A DNA stretch of 64,000 nucleotides from Favolaschia claudopus (Eukaryota; Basidiomycota; Agaricomycetes; Agaricales; Mycenaceae). Made by a program: the position numbers and the translations under genes. The notes under the pieces were generated by a model. That model saw only the letters and a program-made list of their open reading frames with translations, was not told where the DNA came from and did no database searches. This document shows, one piece after another, positions 43,234-53,583 of this stretch. Positions within the stretch are counted from its first letter, which is position 1. Each line of letters begins with the position of its first letter. The DNA lies in assembly GCA_037176885.1 (NCBI GenBank), contig JAWWNJ010000040.1:1240001-1304000 (forward strand). The letters are read 5' to 3'.

Positions 43234-43789
43234 TGATAGCGGACCGAACTTCGTGACAAGTCAGATACCTAATTTGGAAATTGTTACTGTGCACTCAGTT
43301 TTCACCCAATGGTATTGAAACTGTGCAGAAATGACCATAAGAAGGAAGACTAGAGATCCCTCGGGTCAAAAGTCTCAAAATCCACAAAATCATTTTTCCT
43401 TCCACGGATTTCGCGCTTTCGGTCCGGGCCGAGACATAGCCGGTGGCTGTACGATTCCATCAGCGCATCCGCACCACTGAACCTTGACCAAAACTCGACC
43501 AAAACCAGGAGATTTCTGCCATGGATGTCTGCCGGGGTCAGAGTTGAGATACTGACTAACTTTAGGCCATGGGTTGATGCTCTTTTTACCCGAAATCGCA
43601 AGTTAGGTACACACACTTTTGACATTTTGCGCAAAAATTTCGCGCTTTTCTAACCCTAGACTAGGGTTACTTCGTTTTCTCTAAAATGCGAATTTTGCCT
43701 ATAAACCCACCCCAAGTTCCTGCTAAATCTCAAGTTTCAAAGAATTTTGGGCAAAATTCCGGCTTGATATGAAGTTGTGTCTGCTATCC
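43234..43789. mobile_element. 556-bp TA-flanked miniature element, copy 2 of the 15092 family
   Basis: Left end TGATAGCGGACCGAACTTCG, right end inverse with changes, TA at 43232-43233 and 43790-43791. Colinear with copy 1 but moderately diverged in the middle. Confidence 0.85.
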
Positions 43790-43791
43790 TA

Positions 43792-44035
43792 TCTATAATA
43801 AAAGACACTACGGGACCGCAGGTCCCGTGATAATTCACGTGAAAAAGCAGGTGACTTCTCACACGCTTTCCCCGGCGCCGCGCGCCGGCGAGCGCAGCGA
43901 GCGGCAGTGCGGCGCCGCGGGCAAGGAATCCAGCAAAAAAAATCTAGGTGGGGTTTGGGGCGGAGCCCCGACAAGCTGTGTACCCCCCGTAGGTAGGGAC
44001 GCGAGCGCAGCGAGCCGGCCCTGCCGAAGGCGGGG
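43792..44035 (+). repeat. Second Helitron-like segment
   Basis: TCTATAATAAAAGACAC after an A is a typical fungal Helitron start. It continues with a CGGGACC/GGTCCCG hairpin and, from about 43858, about 175 bp of GC-rich sequence shared inversely with 34417-34578 (GCGCCGCGCGCCGGCGAG, GGGGCGGAGCCCCGACAAGC). The end near CTGCCGAAGGCGGGG can form a hairpin, but no CTRR terminus is certain. Confidence 0.4.
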
Positions 44036-44153
44036 TGCTTAAGCTTGTGTGATCTGACAAATGGAAGACGCTCACGATTTTCCGGCGCTATGGACATGAG
44101 GACACTCATAAATATAACAGCTCACCACTGCATTGCAGATTGGCCACCCAACG

Positions 44154-45610
44154 ATGCACGACATCACTATTGACAGAGCTTCAGTGCGTCCCTTTGTTTT
44201 TCCGCTATCGACGCTGAACCGCCTTCTTGCATTATCGCAGCTCATTGCTCTCATAGTCGAGACCCTCAATATCGGTGCGTTCCTCCCTCATTCCGCCGCC
44301 TTTCAATTCCCGGATATTCCATAGGGATCTCTACCACACTCTCTGCCGCCACCGCCCAACTTCTCCTCCAAAAAGCACCCAGCGCGTTGAATCGACACTT
44401 GCTCGCTACCCTCGGCCTTATTTGGACACTTTGCATCGCAGTATGTCTTCATTTGTCGTCAGAGCTTATTACTCAAGAGTCAACGCCTTCAATTAGCACT
44501 GGATCATCGACATCGTCCGTGCCTCTCAAGGATTCATCGATGCGCCTGAGGGAGCCATCGCGTACTATGAGCTCGTATCAAATCCGCTAGAAGCGGCGAA
44601 GGATGGGGTGTATATTACTGTTACCCTCGTCGCCGATCACTTCATGGTAAGTTCTTTTGCTTCGTATACTACCTTTGAGAGATGAATATGCAGACTAGAT
44701 CTACAGACTTTTTGTGGTTTGGAACCGCAATTGGGCCATTATCGTTCTTCCTACTCTCCTGTGGTTGGGCGGTGCAGGCACGTAGCATGCTTCTTCGAAA
44801 TTGAGTTTCTTGCTAACTAGTTCTTCTAGTGAGCGGTTATACTGTGACGCACTTACTACTCCTAGCCGGCGAAGGCAACTTGTTCGTCTCGACACTCGCG
44901 CCATGGGCATTGTCGTTCTTCTCGATGTCTCTGGCCTTGAACGTCCTCTGCACAAGTGAATTTCTTGAGCCAGCTCTTCATCCTCACCTCGACTGATATT
45001 CTCTGGAACAGTCTTGATTGCGGGACGCATTTTATGGACACATATGCGAGTGCGAACGATGCGGTCTGGGAAGAATTACGCGGCAACAGCACTGGTACGA
45101 CTTTGGCCTTCAAACTCTCCCACTCTTGCCCTAACTGTCGCATCTCAGACCGTATTCCTCGAGTCGGCTGCTCTCTACTCACTCTCGTTAACGGTTCTCC
45201 TCGTGCTCTACGATCTTGGGCTTAACACTCAATATATCATCCTCGACTGGGTTCGTTGTTCATTCAATTTTTTTTCCTTTGACCATTGATCCCTTCCTTC
45301 TATTGAATGTGCGCAGACAACGTCCCTCATCGTATGTTTCTCTCATATTCATTCCCTTTGCTTCGCCTACTATTTTACGCAGGGAATTGCTTTCAGTCTG
45401 ATCATCTACCGATTGGCTACCACCTCATCCAACTCGACTTCAACTTCCGGTGTCAGCTCACGACCTGCCGGTCCCAATTCCTCATACCCATTGACAAGTG
45501 TCAATGTGAGCCGCATTGTCGAGGTCACGCAAGATTCGGACAAGGTGTATGATCCAGAGCGATCAATGGACAATAAGCCTGCGCATGGAGAGTCTTGGGT
45601 AGCAATGTAA
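44154..45610 (+). CDS. Seven-helix membrane protein of an Agaricomycete family
   Basis: Ten exons join in frame to 320 aa: 44154-44183, 44241-44274, 44325-44440, 44497-44646, 44699-44777, 44830-44955, 45012-45094, 45149-45250, 45317-45331, 45383-45610. Hydrophobic segments in order: LIALIVETLNIG, TLSAATAQLLL, HLLATLGLIWTLCIA, AAKDGVYITVTLVADHF, WAIIVLPTLLWLGGA, APWALSFFSMSLALNVLC, ALYSLSLTVLLVLYDLGL and GIAFSLIIYRLA, with YRLFVVWNRNW in a loop; about seven span the membrane. The C-terminal 60 residues are polar and cytoplasmic in type. The layout matches a large plasma-membrane family in mushrooms with unknown ligand. Intron 5 (44778-44829) has a GC donor (GCACGT), and exon 9 is only 15 nt (TTSLI). 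Convergent with the P450, 232 bp apart. Confidence 0.85.
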
Positions 45611-45842
45611 ATAGAGAAGGAGAGAAGAAGTAATTTAGAACTATTTCATAATGCATCGTTGTGGTCATACCCTTCGCGCGGGTTGAGCCGCATTAATAGC
45701 TTCGACTTCGAACTGAGATACTGATATTTCTATCGACATCCGAGGGGGTCAAGCAATGAATTAGAGGACAGAACCTCGGGAAGGACTCGAGAGGACTTGA
45801 CCGAAATGTATTGACTACCTATTGTACGAAACTGCCTGGATC

Positions 45843-48401
45843 TTATACCACACGCTTCACACACAACTTCGCACCTTTCTCCCCTTTCCCGTTGAGCGGT
45901 AGTAGCGTCGTCGCAAGCCGAAGACGGAAAGGCCCATCCTCGTTCTCAGAAGTCGAGAACGCAAATTTGCCAATCAGGTCACAGACGATGGTCTGCATTT
46001 CGAGAATTCTGTTGTGGAACCGAAATCAGAAAGATAAAGGTCAGAACTCGAAAAGTTACTCACGCAAATCGCCACCTATTCGAAAGAGCAACGACCGTTA
46101 ATCATGAGACGAGAGAAATTTCAAGCAAGCTTACCCCAAACAGGTGTGCGGACCGGCGAAGAAGCTGAGTCTAAAAACGAAGACCATGTTTGTCAGTCAA
46201 AATATCCACTTTTGTCGTTCGTCGGACGTACAAATTAGCATATGGTCCAATTGCCTCTCCCTGGCGCACCCGTCCATCCAGCCACCTTTCGGGATCAAAT
46301 TCCTCGCTCTTCGCACCCCAGCGTGAGTCCAACCTGCTCAATCAATCACTTTATCAATCTAAATGGTTAAAGAATGTGGAGAAGAGAACTCGCCTCTGGT
46401 AGGCCGCAACTCCCAACATTACGACCTGCCCTTTACCCACCGGAATGGCATCGATCATTTTTCCGGAGCGGGTGGTGATGGGGGTTGCGAGCGGGATGAC
46501 GGAGTCTTCCAGTGCGACGCGTTCGGAGAGAGCGGCTGCGGGGTACATTCGGAGCGTTTCCTATGGTTCTATCGATCTTTTGAAGGTTATGGAATTGTAG
46601 AAAAAAGACATACCTTGATGAACGCATTGAGAAGAGGCATGTTATCGTATTGGTCGGAACTGCCGGCTGTCGAGAGGGTCGTGTAAATCTCTTCCCGGAG
46701 TCTGGCTTGAAGTTCGGGGCGTTGTGCCAGTTCGAGCATGCCGAAAGCGAGGGTGTTTGCCTACATGACAATTTGTCAATATAGAGTTTGTGCGAGCGAC
46801 CCAGGTCGCTTTTCCATCGCCCAGATCTCGGCAACAACAGATACCAGGTGTGAGCTCTAAGCGACCTAGAAGAGTATTGCCCTGGGGCATTCCTAGGTCG
46901 CTGGGACTTCACACCTGAGACTGCTCGTTGTGGAGTTCTGAGCGGTCCTAAAGCGACCCGGGTCGCTTTGCACAAACCCGCTAATATCGTACGACGACAA
47001 TGCAAATAAGAATGAACTACCGTTGTGTCTTGCCCTGCGAGAAGAATCAGACTCGTCTGCGCAACGAGGTCAGCGGGATGTAAGGTCTTCTTTGTGCTAT
47101 CCTTCTTATCCGCGTGCACTACCAGTCAAACCACACTCTTGTAAACCGGGGAACGAGTTCTTGGATCAAAAGCACTCACACAACGAGCTATATATATCCG
47201 CATCATAGCTCCCCTCTGGAGCTCCCAACTTCTCACGCACGAGCCGCCATCCAATGTTGCGCGAGAGCATCTTCGAAGCACGGAGCGCACGGAAGGCCGA
47301 AGATGGGAGGTTAATCATGAGACGAAGAAGCGGTTTCGGGATGTACACCGCAATGGCGTCGAAGACAATTTGGCCAGAGGAACGGGTTGAGGCGATTTCG
47401 CTGCGAAAGAGGTGAGTAAGAAAATAGAAGAAAGGGAGAGAAAGACAGAAGGAAGGAAGGAAGACAGGGTGAAAAGGAAAGATTCACATACAGCAAACGA
47501 GTATTAACCTCGACGAATTCTGGGCCAAGATCGTCGATGGGGCTTCCAAGCGCAACTAGCACATGTTTGAATGAGTATTGACTGACAACTTTGAAAATAC
47601 GATGAAAATTTGAACGAACCATCGGTGATTGCCCTCAGCGCTCCACCAGACAGAATGGGCGACAGATCTACCTCTTCCGACTTGTCGACTGCGTTATCGA
47701 CTTGTTCCGAGATCTACAGTATCTTGTGGTCAGGATGTATTTCACTCCGATCTCAAGGCGGTACTGACCCAATGAGCGACGTGTTCAAACGTAGGGCGAT
47801 ACTTGCGAACGGCAGCAGCAGTGAATCCGACATTTAGGGCAGCACGAAGTCGTCGATGTTCCTCGCCTTTTGGAGAGTTCAACTCATTAAATTTAACAAG
47901 AGAAAAAATCAGAGAGTAGCGCACCTCGAATTGTGATGACAGCACCGCGATCGTATAGCCAGCCGCGCATGACAGCCAGAACTGGCCCTAGTTGAAAGCT
48001 CGGGCTATTTGTAATGTATTGTAACGCCAACGGGTCGGACACGACAACACGGTTTTGCTGAGATACAGCGTCAGTGAATTGTAGGCTGCAAAATAAGGAA
48101 GAACCAGGCGTACCCCAAAACATCCTTTGATGCGGTAGACGGCCCCAAACAACTTAGTCCATGCGAACTCATACTGGCCGTAGGATGGCGGAAGTAGAAG
48201 GTCCGCCAAGTTACCTTTCGAGGATACTTCAGCAACCGAACGAGCAAGTCGATAAAATATCGTACCGAATTTCCACGACTTTGATTCCGGACCGTCAATA
48301 TCACGAACAGTGGCGCTCCGTCGACGCCGAATAATACTGCGCAGAGAGAGTAGGACGAAAACTGCTGTAGCGACTGTGAGGGCTGTCTTCGAGTCGTGCA
48401 T
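45843..48401 (-). CDS. Cytochrome P450 monooxygenase, 14 exons, 524 aa
   Basis: Haem monooxygenase, ER-anchored. Exons on minus: 48401-48266, 48214-48114, 48057-47925, 47866-47769, 47713-47620, 47555-47492, 47400-47180, 47118-47021, 46760-46614, 46560-46394, 46333-46232, 46170-46135, 46075-46064, 46008-45843; the sum is in frame. N-terminal anchor LTVATAVFVLLSLRSII, then RRRR and a DIDGPES hinge; GEEHRRLR (helix C region); LLAGQDTT (I-helix oxygen-binding A/G-G-x-D/E-T-T); ETLRMYP (K-helix ExxR); DPERW; haem loop FFAGPHTCLGWRFA with the Cys ligand. All key residues are present. Exon 13 is 12 nt and codes for part of GWRFA. Intron 10 (46393-46334) has a GC donor (GCGAGT). Intron 8 (47020-46761) is 260 nt because it contains a miniature element. 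Substrate unknown. The ATG at 48401 is chosen because it gives the membrane anchor. Confidence 0.92.
46784..46981. mobile_element. 198-bp TA-flanked miniature element in P450 intron 8
   Basis: Ends GAGTTTGTGCGAGCGACCC and inverse with changes; TA at 46782-46783 and 46982-46983. Relatives at 56009-57297 and 63891-64000. Without it intron 8 would be about 60 nt, like its neighbours. The inner palindromes AGCGACCCAGGTCGCT and AGCGACCCGGGTCGCT stand out. Confidence 0.9.
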
Positions 48402-48419
48402 GGTTGTGGGCGACAAAAG

Positions 48420-49049
48420 AATGAAGAGTCGGCAGCGACTTCCTTCGAGAGCGATGCAATGGCTTTGTTCTGAGCCTCGGATTTCGCGGAGAGCTCCTTG
48501 AGGGATGGCGTAACTGCCTGGAGGAGGAGAGCGCTGAAGGAGGAGGTGGATTCCGACTCGTGCACAATGGTCACGTGGTTGGCGAGTCGTTCCTGTATCG
48601 CGCTGAGGACCTTCCAGAACTCTTGAGTGATAGCGCTAGAGGTCTGGAGCCATTTCAAGATATTGCCAAAGACCTCTGCCAATGCATCGAAAGAATCTGC
48701 GTCATCAATACGGTTCCGGGAAGTCGACAAGAACTCCTTCTTAGCTCGCGAAGCCTCCACTTGTAACTGCTTCGATTGGGTCGACCTTTCAGCACGCACT
48801 GTAGGAGCTGGCTTTGTCGATGCAATGGATTGGTTGACTGGAGAGCTTGGGGAGGGAGGGAGAATCAGCGAGGTAGCGGGAACGGTAACTGTAACAGATG
48901 ATGACGTGGCAGCGACGGCGGCGGGGCCTTCCGCGGTGATAGTGGCGGTCTGGGCAGTCCTTGTCTGCTTGCGAGTTGGGCGAGGTCCAGCCTGGACCGT
49001 CCAGGGTCGGTGGAGATGGCGGCTAGGAACTTTGACTTTTCTTTGGATC
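48420..49049 (-). pseudogene. Coiled-coil ORF fragment, probably LINE or other retroelement ORF1
   Basis: Open on minus with no ATG before the helical region, so the 5' end is lost at the 105-bp repeat. Basic and Ala/Thr/Pro-rich start, then a long helical part: RAKKEFLSTSRNRIDDAD, FDALAEVFGNILKWLQ, QERLANHVTIVHESES, SLKELSAKSEAQNKAIASLSK. Sense ends close to 48420, about 20 bp before the P450 start codon. The coiled coil resembles N-terminal parts of fungal LINE ORF1 proteins; this is an impression, not a match. Confidence 0.4.
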
Positions 49050-49154
49050 ACTAAACGCTATTCTCCCAACACTGGAGCGCATGCCGTAACGCCATCAGCC
49101 CGTGATCTCCGCTGTCAGGGCAGTTCCGAAGCGGCCAAAGCGACGTATGTCTCG
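49050..49154 (+). repeat. 105-bp dispersed repeat, copy 2
   Basis: Identical by eye to 38406-38510. Here it lies between the truncated coiled-coil ORF (minus) and a transposase-like ORF (plus). Confidence 0.9.
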
Positions 49155-49363
49155 TGCAACTAGGCACTTGTCTTACACCGGCCGGTACGGCCGGGAAAAA
49201 ATTTGTGATTTTTTTGACCATTTTCGGCGAACTCAGCGCCTCAAAATACAACAATTTACGCCTTCAGACCGAATATTCCCACGGTGTTTCACTTTCTCGG
49301 GCCCAGCTGGCCGAGAAATTGCACCCGTTCCCTTCGGATCTGTCATCTTGCTCTTCTCTTCTC

Positions 49364-49755
49364 ATGCCTCCCCCCACGAAACAACGCAAAGGCGCATTTG
49401 AGCAAGAAGTGGCTCGGGACGCGAAAATGGCGAACCGCCTCATTCTCTTCAACGGCGTTAAGGCGTATGCGGAGGAGCGCCACAAGCGAGCGTTGCAGAG
49501 GTTTCTGAACTGTTTTGGCACAGGTTTCCGGGAGCGTGCAGATGGCACCTTTCCCACTGCCAAAAAATTGGTACCGGAGTGTCTTGATGAGGTTTCTGTC
49601 GACACAATCCGACGCTTCTTTCGACATTGCAATCGATACCGCGACGCTTATCGGTATGGACTCAATCCTCGGCAAGCGGCATATGCCGTGAAAAAGTACT
49701 CGTCTCATCGACGGGTCCCCCACAACATTATAATGGATGTAAATATCATATCTAG
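49364..49755 (+). pseudogene. N-terminal fragment of a transposase-like basidiomycete protein
   Basis: MPPPTKQRKGAFEQEVARDA at 49364, then a helical basic region (NGVKAYAEERHKRALQRFL) and SVDTIRRFFRHCNRYRDAYR, AVKKYSSHRRVP, which I remember as the N-terminal helix-turn-helix part of DDE-type element proteins in mushrooms. It ends at ATGGAT-GTAAAT near 49740, which may be a splice donor, but no catalytic part follows. Read as a fragment. Confidence 0.45.
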
Positions 49756-49769
49756 GGCTTAGATATTCT

Positions 49770-50720
49770 CAAAACACTCTTATAGACAACTCATAGATAC
49801 ATCCGAGTCGTTTTCTTGCGTTTCTGAATGATGCCGGTGGCTGCCGAATGACTTTCCCACGCCTGTTTCACTTTTTCGACCCTCTAAACACCAAATCTTG
49901 GCTGATTGCTTAGCTGTTGAATCAGAGGATGCCCAGAGCATACTAGAGTTGTTTTCCACTGTTCCCAAGTCTCTCCAATCACATTGTAAAATGTAAATGA
50001 GAAAGTTTTCTGAGGGCCGGTGTTACCTGTCCGGCATTCAAGAAGTCACCAGTTGCACTGTATGCACTCTTAAAATTTTCGACACGACGTCGGAAAAGTG
50101 AATTAAGACCTTCCCGACCCACCCTATCTACGTAATGCTTATGTAAACGTGCCTAATCCGGTAATTGATTGACATTTCTGACACACGGAAGAGATTTTTT
50201 CTTCCGAAAATCCCTCATACAGTAGCATTTCGGACCCGAAAGACTCCAAGAAAATGATTGTCCAAATTGTCTGAGTCTTTCCTGCTAATAGTGCTATGCT
50301 TTCTATAGTTCGGCAATTGTCGGCAGAATATTAGTATTATGTAATATATTGCATTTTTTTCGATGTTTTTTGTTGACCCTCCCAAACGCGTTTTCCAAGC
50401 ATCCTGCAACTTTCTCCAAAAAGTGAATTAAGAGGTCCCGGACACACCCTCCCTCTCAAGGCTGTGTCTCGGCTTTTGCCGGTGCGCACCCCTTGAGCTG
50501 GGGCCAATGCCACACAATCCTAGGAAGCCAATTGCTTCTTATGCATCTATAGAGTGAGTCTACAGTGGCTGCAGAAAACAATGCAACAAGGCGTTTCGAG
50601 TCATTGACGTGGTCTCTGGGCTCAAACAAAGTGCAGGGGAGTGAAATGAAAATTTTTGAGCGAACGACCCAATTACCATATATGGTAATCGAGCCACAGT
50701 CAATTTTTTCATGTGTTTTT
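49770..50720. other. Unassigned; weak direct repeat
   Basis: AAAAGTGAATTAAGACC (50094) and AAAAGTGAATTAAGAGG (50419) lie in similar surroundings ending in CCCTATC / CCCTCCC, a diverged direct repeat of about 35 bp. A CCATATATGG palindrome is at 50676-50685. No gene. Confidence 0.45.
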
Positions 50721-50721
50721 T

Positions 50722-51302
50722 TATACTGTACTTCACACCAAGGCTCGATGCAACGTCAAGAAGCCATCTTGCGGCATATGCGAAGCCCTTGGCGGACCAT
50801 CCTCACGGCGACACCTCCCAATGTTCTGGCCCTGTGGAATGCCTCAATTGCGGTGGAAAGCACCGCGCGGATTCGTATGTCTGCCCGCGTCGGAAACAGT
50901 TGGCGGTAACTCTGGCGGAGCGCATGAAGGACCTTCACCAGGCTTTAGATAAGTCGTCGGTCCACACTCTCCCGTACATACAATCCCCTCGTTAATCCTC
51001 TCCGCTCTCTTTTATTCTTCTGTATTCTTCATCCTTGATTCATACCCACCCTATGTCTCCCTCTCCCCCTTCCTGCCTGTTCCATCTCACATACTTGATA
51101 CTGTTACTCCTCAAACTTTCATTCCCTTGCGCGATACTTAACCTTCTTTTCCTCTCTCGTTATAGTCTATATTACCGTTTCCAAACTACCTACTATATGA
51201 AATCCCCGCCGACCCTTACCGTACTGCTGCATAGCTCTTCCGTAGCCAGGTACAGCATATATTAGAACTTCAAATCAAATCAAAAAATCAAATCAAATCA
51301 AG
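50722..51302 (+). mobile_element. LINE-like fragment: zinc-knuckle remnant and simple-repeat tail
   Basis: Reads KARCNVKKPSCGICE, then in another frame CSGPVECLNCGGKHRADSYV and C, with a CCHC knuckle as in Tad-type LINE ORF1, then PRRKQLAVTLAERMKDLHQA and a stop near 50992. A frame change lies between the two Cys clusters. About 260 bp on, a run of CAAAT units (51269-51302) looks like a LINE 3' tail. No reverse transcriptase is left. Confidence 0.5.
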
Positions 51303-51722
51303 GTCAAGAATATGATGGAAGGTCCAAAATTTTCAATAACGTGCGCTATGAGCGACATCGACGCGGCGTGTTTTGATGATTAGGTAATAACCGGACCCTT
51401 CAGCCGACAGGCCACAATACACCGCAGGTACGAGGACCTTTGTGTTGTTCCGTCTGTTTACAAGAGACTACCTTGTTGAGCTTCGCGCCTCGCTGGCTAC
51501 GCATCACGTTTATTGGTAGTTACGACATGTTTGTAGTTGTTTCTATAGATCACTCTTGCCTTCCGCCTCCATCTCTCGCTCCCTGCCTCCGTCGTAGCAG
51601 TGGACTCAGGCCCCAGCCCACGAGCAGCTTCGCACACACACGCCTTGTGTTGCCTTCCACCGGAGGCTTAGCTTAATCTAAGTGTTGCTTACTTCAGTCG
51701 ATTTGAGACATCAGTGATGGCA
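51303..51722. other. No gene seen
   Basis: C/T-rich on plus near 51550-51620. This is directly 3' of the minus-strand ORF at 52397-51723, so it may be its 3' region. Confidence 0.4.
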
Positions 51723-52397
51723 TCATTGACGGGACCTGCTTTCATCTCCGCTACGGCGCAAGACCTTGTCAAGGAAACTCCCTGGGGCCAATTGACTCGG
51801 GGTTACGTCTCGGATATTCGACGTACCTAAGGATTTCAACAAATCCTCAGACTGCCTCCTTCTTCGTGAGTCAGTCTCTTCGCGCTGCCGTTGTTCCAGC
51901 TCATGAATCTTTCTAGAAAATTGAGCGAACATTGCATACTCCTCAGAAGTAAGGGGTGTCTGGCCAGACTTTTTATCGTGCGTCGTTTTTGACTCACGAT
52001 CTGCGGCATCCGTGCGCGGGTGAGGTTCAATTTTCTTAACCTCGAGCTCTTGCGACTCCATTGTAGGAATCGGCGGTGGCTTCAACGTTGAAGCAAACTC
52101 GTCCGATGGCAGAGCCTCGGAAGATGATTCCATCTTCCTTGCTTCTGGTTTCGGTCGATGCTGTTCAATCTCAGCACCGACTAACGCCTCGTGAGGTAAG
52201 ATACGCTCACGCTGATCAGTGACGTTCTTCAAGGCGTATACCTTGGGAATCGGATCCATATGCTCACTTACATCTGTCTTAGATGTATTCATCGCGCGTC
52301 GGCGATCTGCATTAACCTTGCGCTCCAATTCAGCACGAAGGTAAGCAACATAAGCTTCATCTTGCTCAAGTTGGGCACTGAGTTCTTCAAAACTCAT
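51723..52397 (-). CDS. Coiled-coil protein, possibly retroelement gag-like
   Basis: 224-aa intronless frame. N-terminal coiled coil (FEELSAQLEQDEAYVAYLRA), a conserved-looking block (EHMDPIPKVYALKNV, QRERILPHEALVGAEI), a Pro/Glu-rich middle and a second coiled coil (YAMFAQFSRKIHELEQRQRE) with an Arg-rich end. The start codon overlaps the stop of the upstream frame as ATGA at 52397-52394. The composition suggests a structural, gag-like protein; the family is not recognised. Confidence 0.5.
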   Translation of the reverse strand: MSFEELSAQLEQDEAYVAYLRAELERKVNADRRRAMNTSKTDVSEHMDPIPKVYALKNVTDQRERILPHEALVGAEIEQHRPKPEARKMESSSEALPSDEFASTLKPPPIPTMESQELEVKKIEPHPRTDAADRESKTTHDKKSGQTPLTSEEYAMFAQFSRKIHELEQRQREETDSRRRRQSEDLLKSLGTSNIRDVTPSQLAPGSFLDKVLRRSGDESRSRQ

Positions 52398-52852
52398 ACT
52401 GTATCAGCAATGTCAACGACATTCACACGTTCAGCATCAACACTATATTCATTTGGGGAACTACGACGTGTACTACGCAACCGCGATATAGAGGTACGCC
52501 CTCCATCACCTACAGCAACTGGCACCGACCGCGGTACGCCAGCCTCAAAGCTTGCCGGACGCAAGCGGTAGTGAAGTGAATCTTTCACGCCAGCGGCACT
52601 GGAAGATCTCACCACCGAAGTGGCGGACATACCGAGCACCGAAGCACTGATCAAAGCCACTAGGGCGGATCTCATCGACAAAGCGACGGTAGGTCTCATC
52701 GCCGAGGCAACGGATCTCGCTGGGACAGAGGAAGGGGAACGGCGGGGAACATCACCAGGAGCGATGGAGCCGAAGATCAGCAGTGGCGAGCGAGACATCG
52801 TCGACGAGGGAGAATCGGCACGGGAAACGTGAGTATCAAGATCAAAGTCCAT
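52394..52852 (-). CDS. Ser/Arg-rich ORF upstream of, and overlapping, the coiled-coil ORF
   Basis: 152 aa from the first ATG at 52852 (MDFDLDTHVSRADSPSS); the frame is open further up to 52942 without ATG. Rich in Ser, Arg and Val, with no motif I know. Its stop overlaps the next start (ATGA), which suggests coupled translation or a programmed shift. A TATATA run at 53079-53084 lies about 230 bp upstream and could be the TATA box. Confidence 0.45.
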   Translation of the reverse strand: MDFDLDTHVSRADSPSSTMSRSPLLIFGSIAPGDVPRRSPSSVPARSVASAMRPTVALSMRSALVALISASVLGMSATSVVRSSSAAGVKDSLHYRLRPASFEAGVPRSVPVAVGDGGRTSISRLRSTRRSSPNEYSVDAERVNVVDIADTV

Positions 52853-53084
52853 AGTCAGTCGGGGCGTCGACAGCGTAGCGGTAAGCTCGGGGGATCGACC
52901 AGAGGGGAAACCAGCACACAGCAGCGACGAGATATCGAGCACTCAAAAAGATGTTACGGAGAGCGCAAGCGCAACGAGCCTTGAACTAGTTCCGGAACAC
53001 AAAGAGGTTCGCTGGGGCAGACAAAACCAGCGGAATAATATTGACTAAAGGACTGACTAAGTATCGACGGTACAGGTCTATATA

Positions 53085-53493
53085 CTATTGTGCCCAACGG
53101 GTATGAATTCTCCCAATGGGTCTGAATTTTCGATATTTTCTGCTCCCCCGTCCATCGTTTGGCCCCGGTTTTTTTCGGGATCTATTCTTTCGCCAATTCT
53201 CTGCGAGAACCCCAAAGCACTTGAGCTACGACGAAAGGGAGGTGGTCCAAAAGCAATTACCGGGTTGGCGAGTACTTTGATCTCAATCATCACCCCATCA
53301 ATTTACCTTGATGAATCGGTACCCTTTTCTCAACACCTCGTCCTCTCTGGATCCCAATAGAATTCTGCAAAGCCATAGAGAAGAAGCATAAAAACTCATC
53401 CCGAAAATTCCGGAGGCCAAAGGGTCAAAGGGGAAGCAGGATTATCGAAAATTCAGACCCATTGGGAGAATTCATACCCGTTGGGCACAATAG
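53085..53493. mobile_element. 409-bp TA-flanked miniature element with 53-bp inverted repeats
   Basis: Ends CTATTGTGCCCAACGGGTAT and inverse, TA at 53083-53084 and 53494-53495. The arms are almost perfect, so it is young. It sits just upstream of the ORF pair at 51723-52852. Confidence 0.92.
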
Positions 53494-53583
53494 TACTACG
53501 GTCGGAACAAAACAGGATCAAAAGAAATATCATGATGGTAGTGTCGGTATAGTGATCGTTGTATCGAGCAGCGCCCTTGGCGC

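Noticed and set aside
15092..43789. Large segmental duplication linking 15-21 kb and 42-44 kb
   Set aside because: Only the miniature elements are shared; order, spacing and flanks differ, and each copy has its own TA site.
48071..48420. C-terminal extension of the coiled-coil ORF into the P450 gene
   Set aside because: From about 48420 on, the sequence is P450 exon 1 and its intron in another frame.
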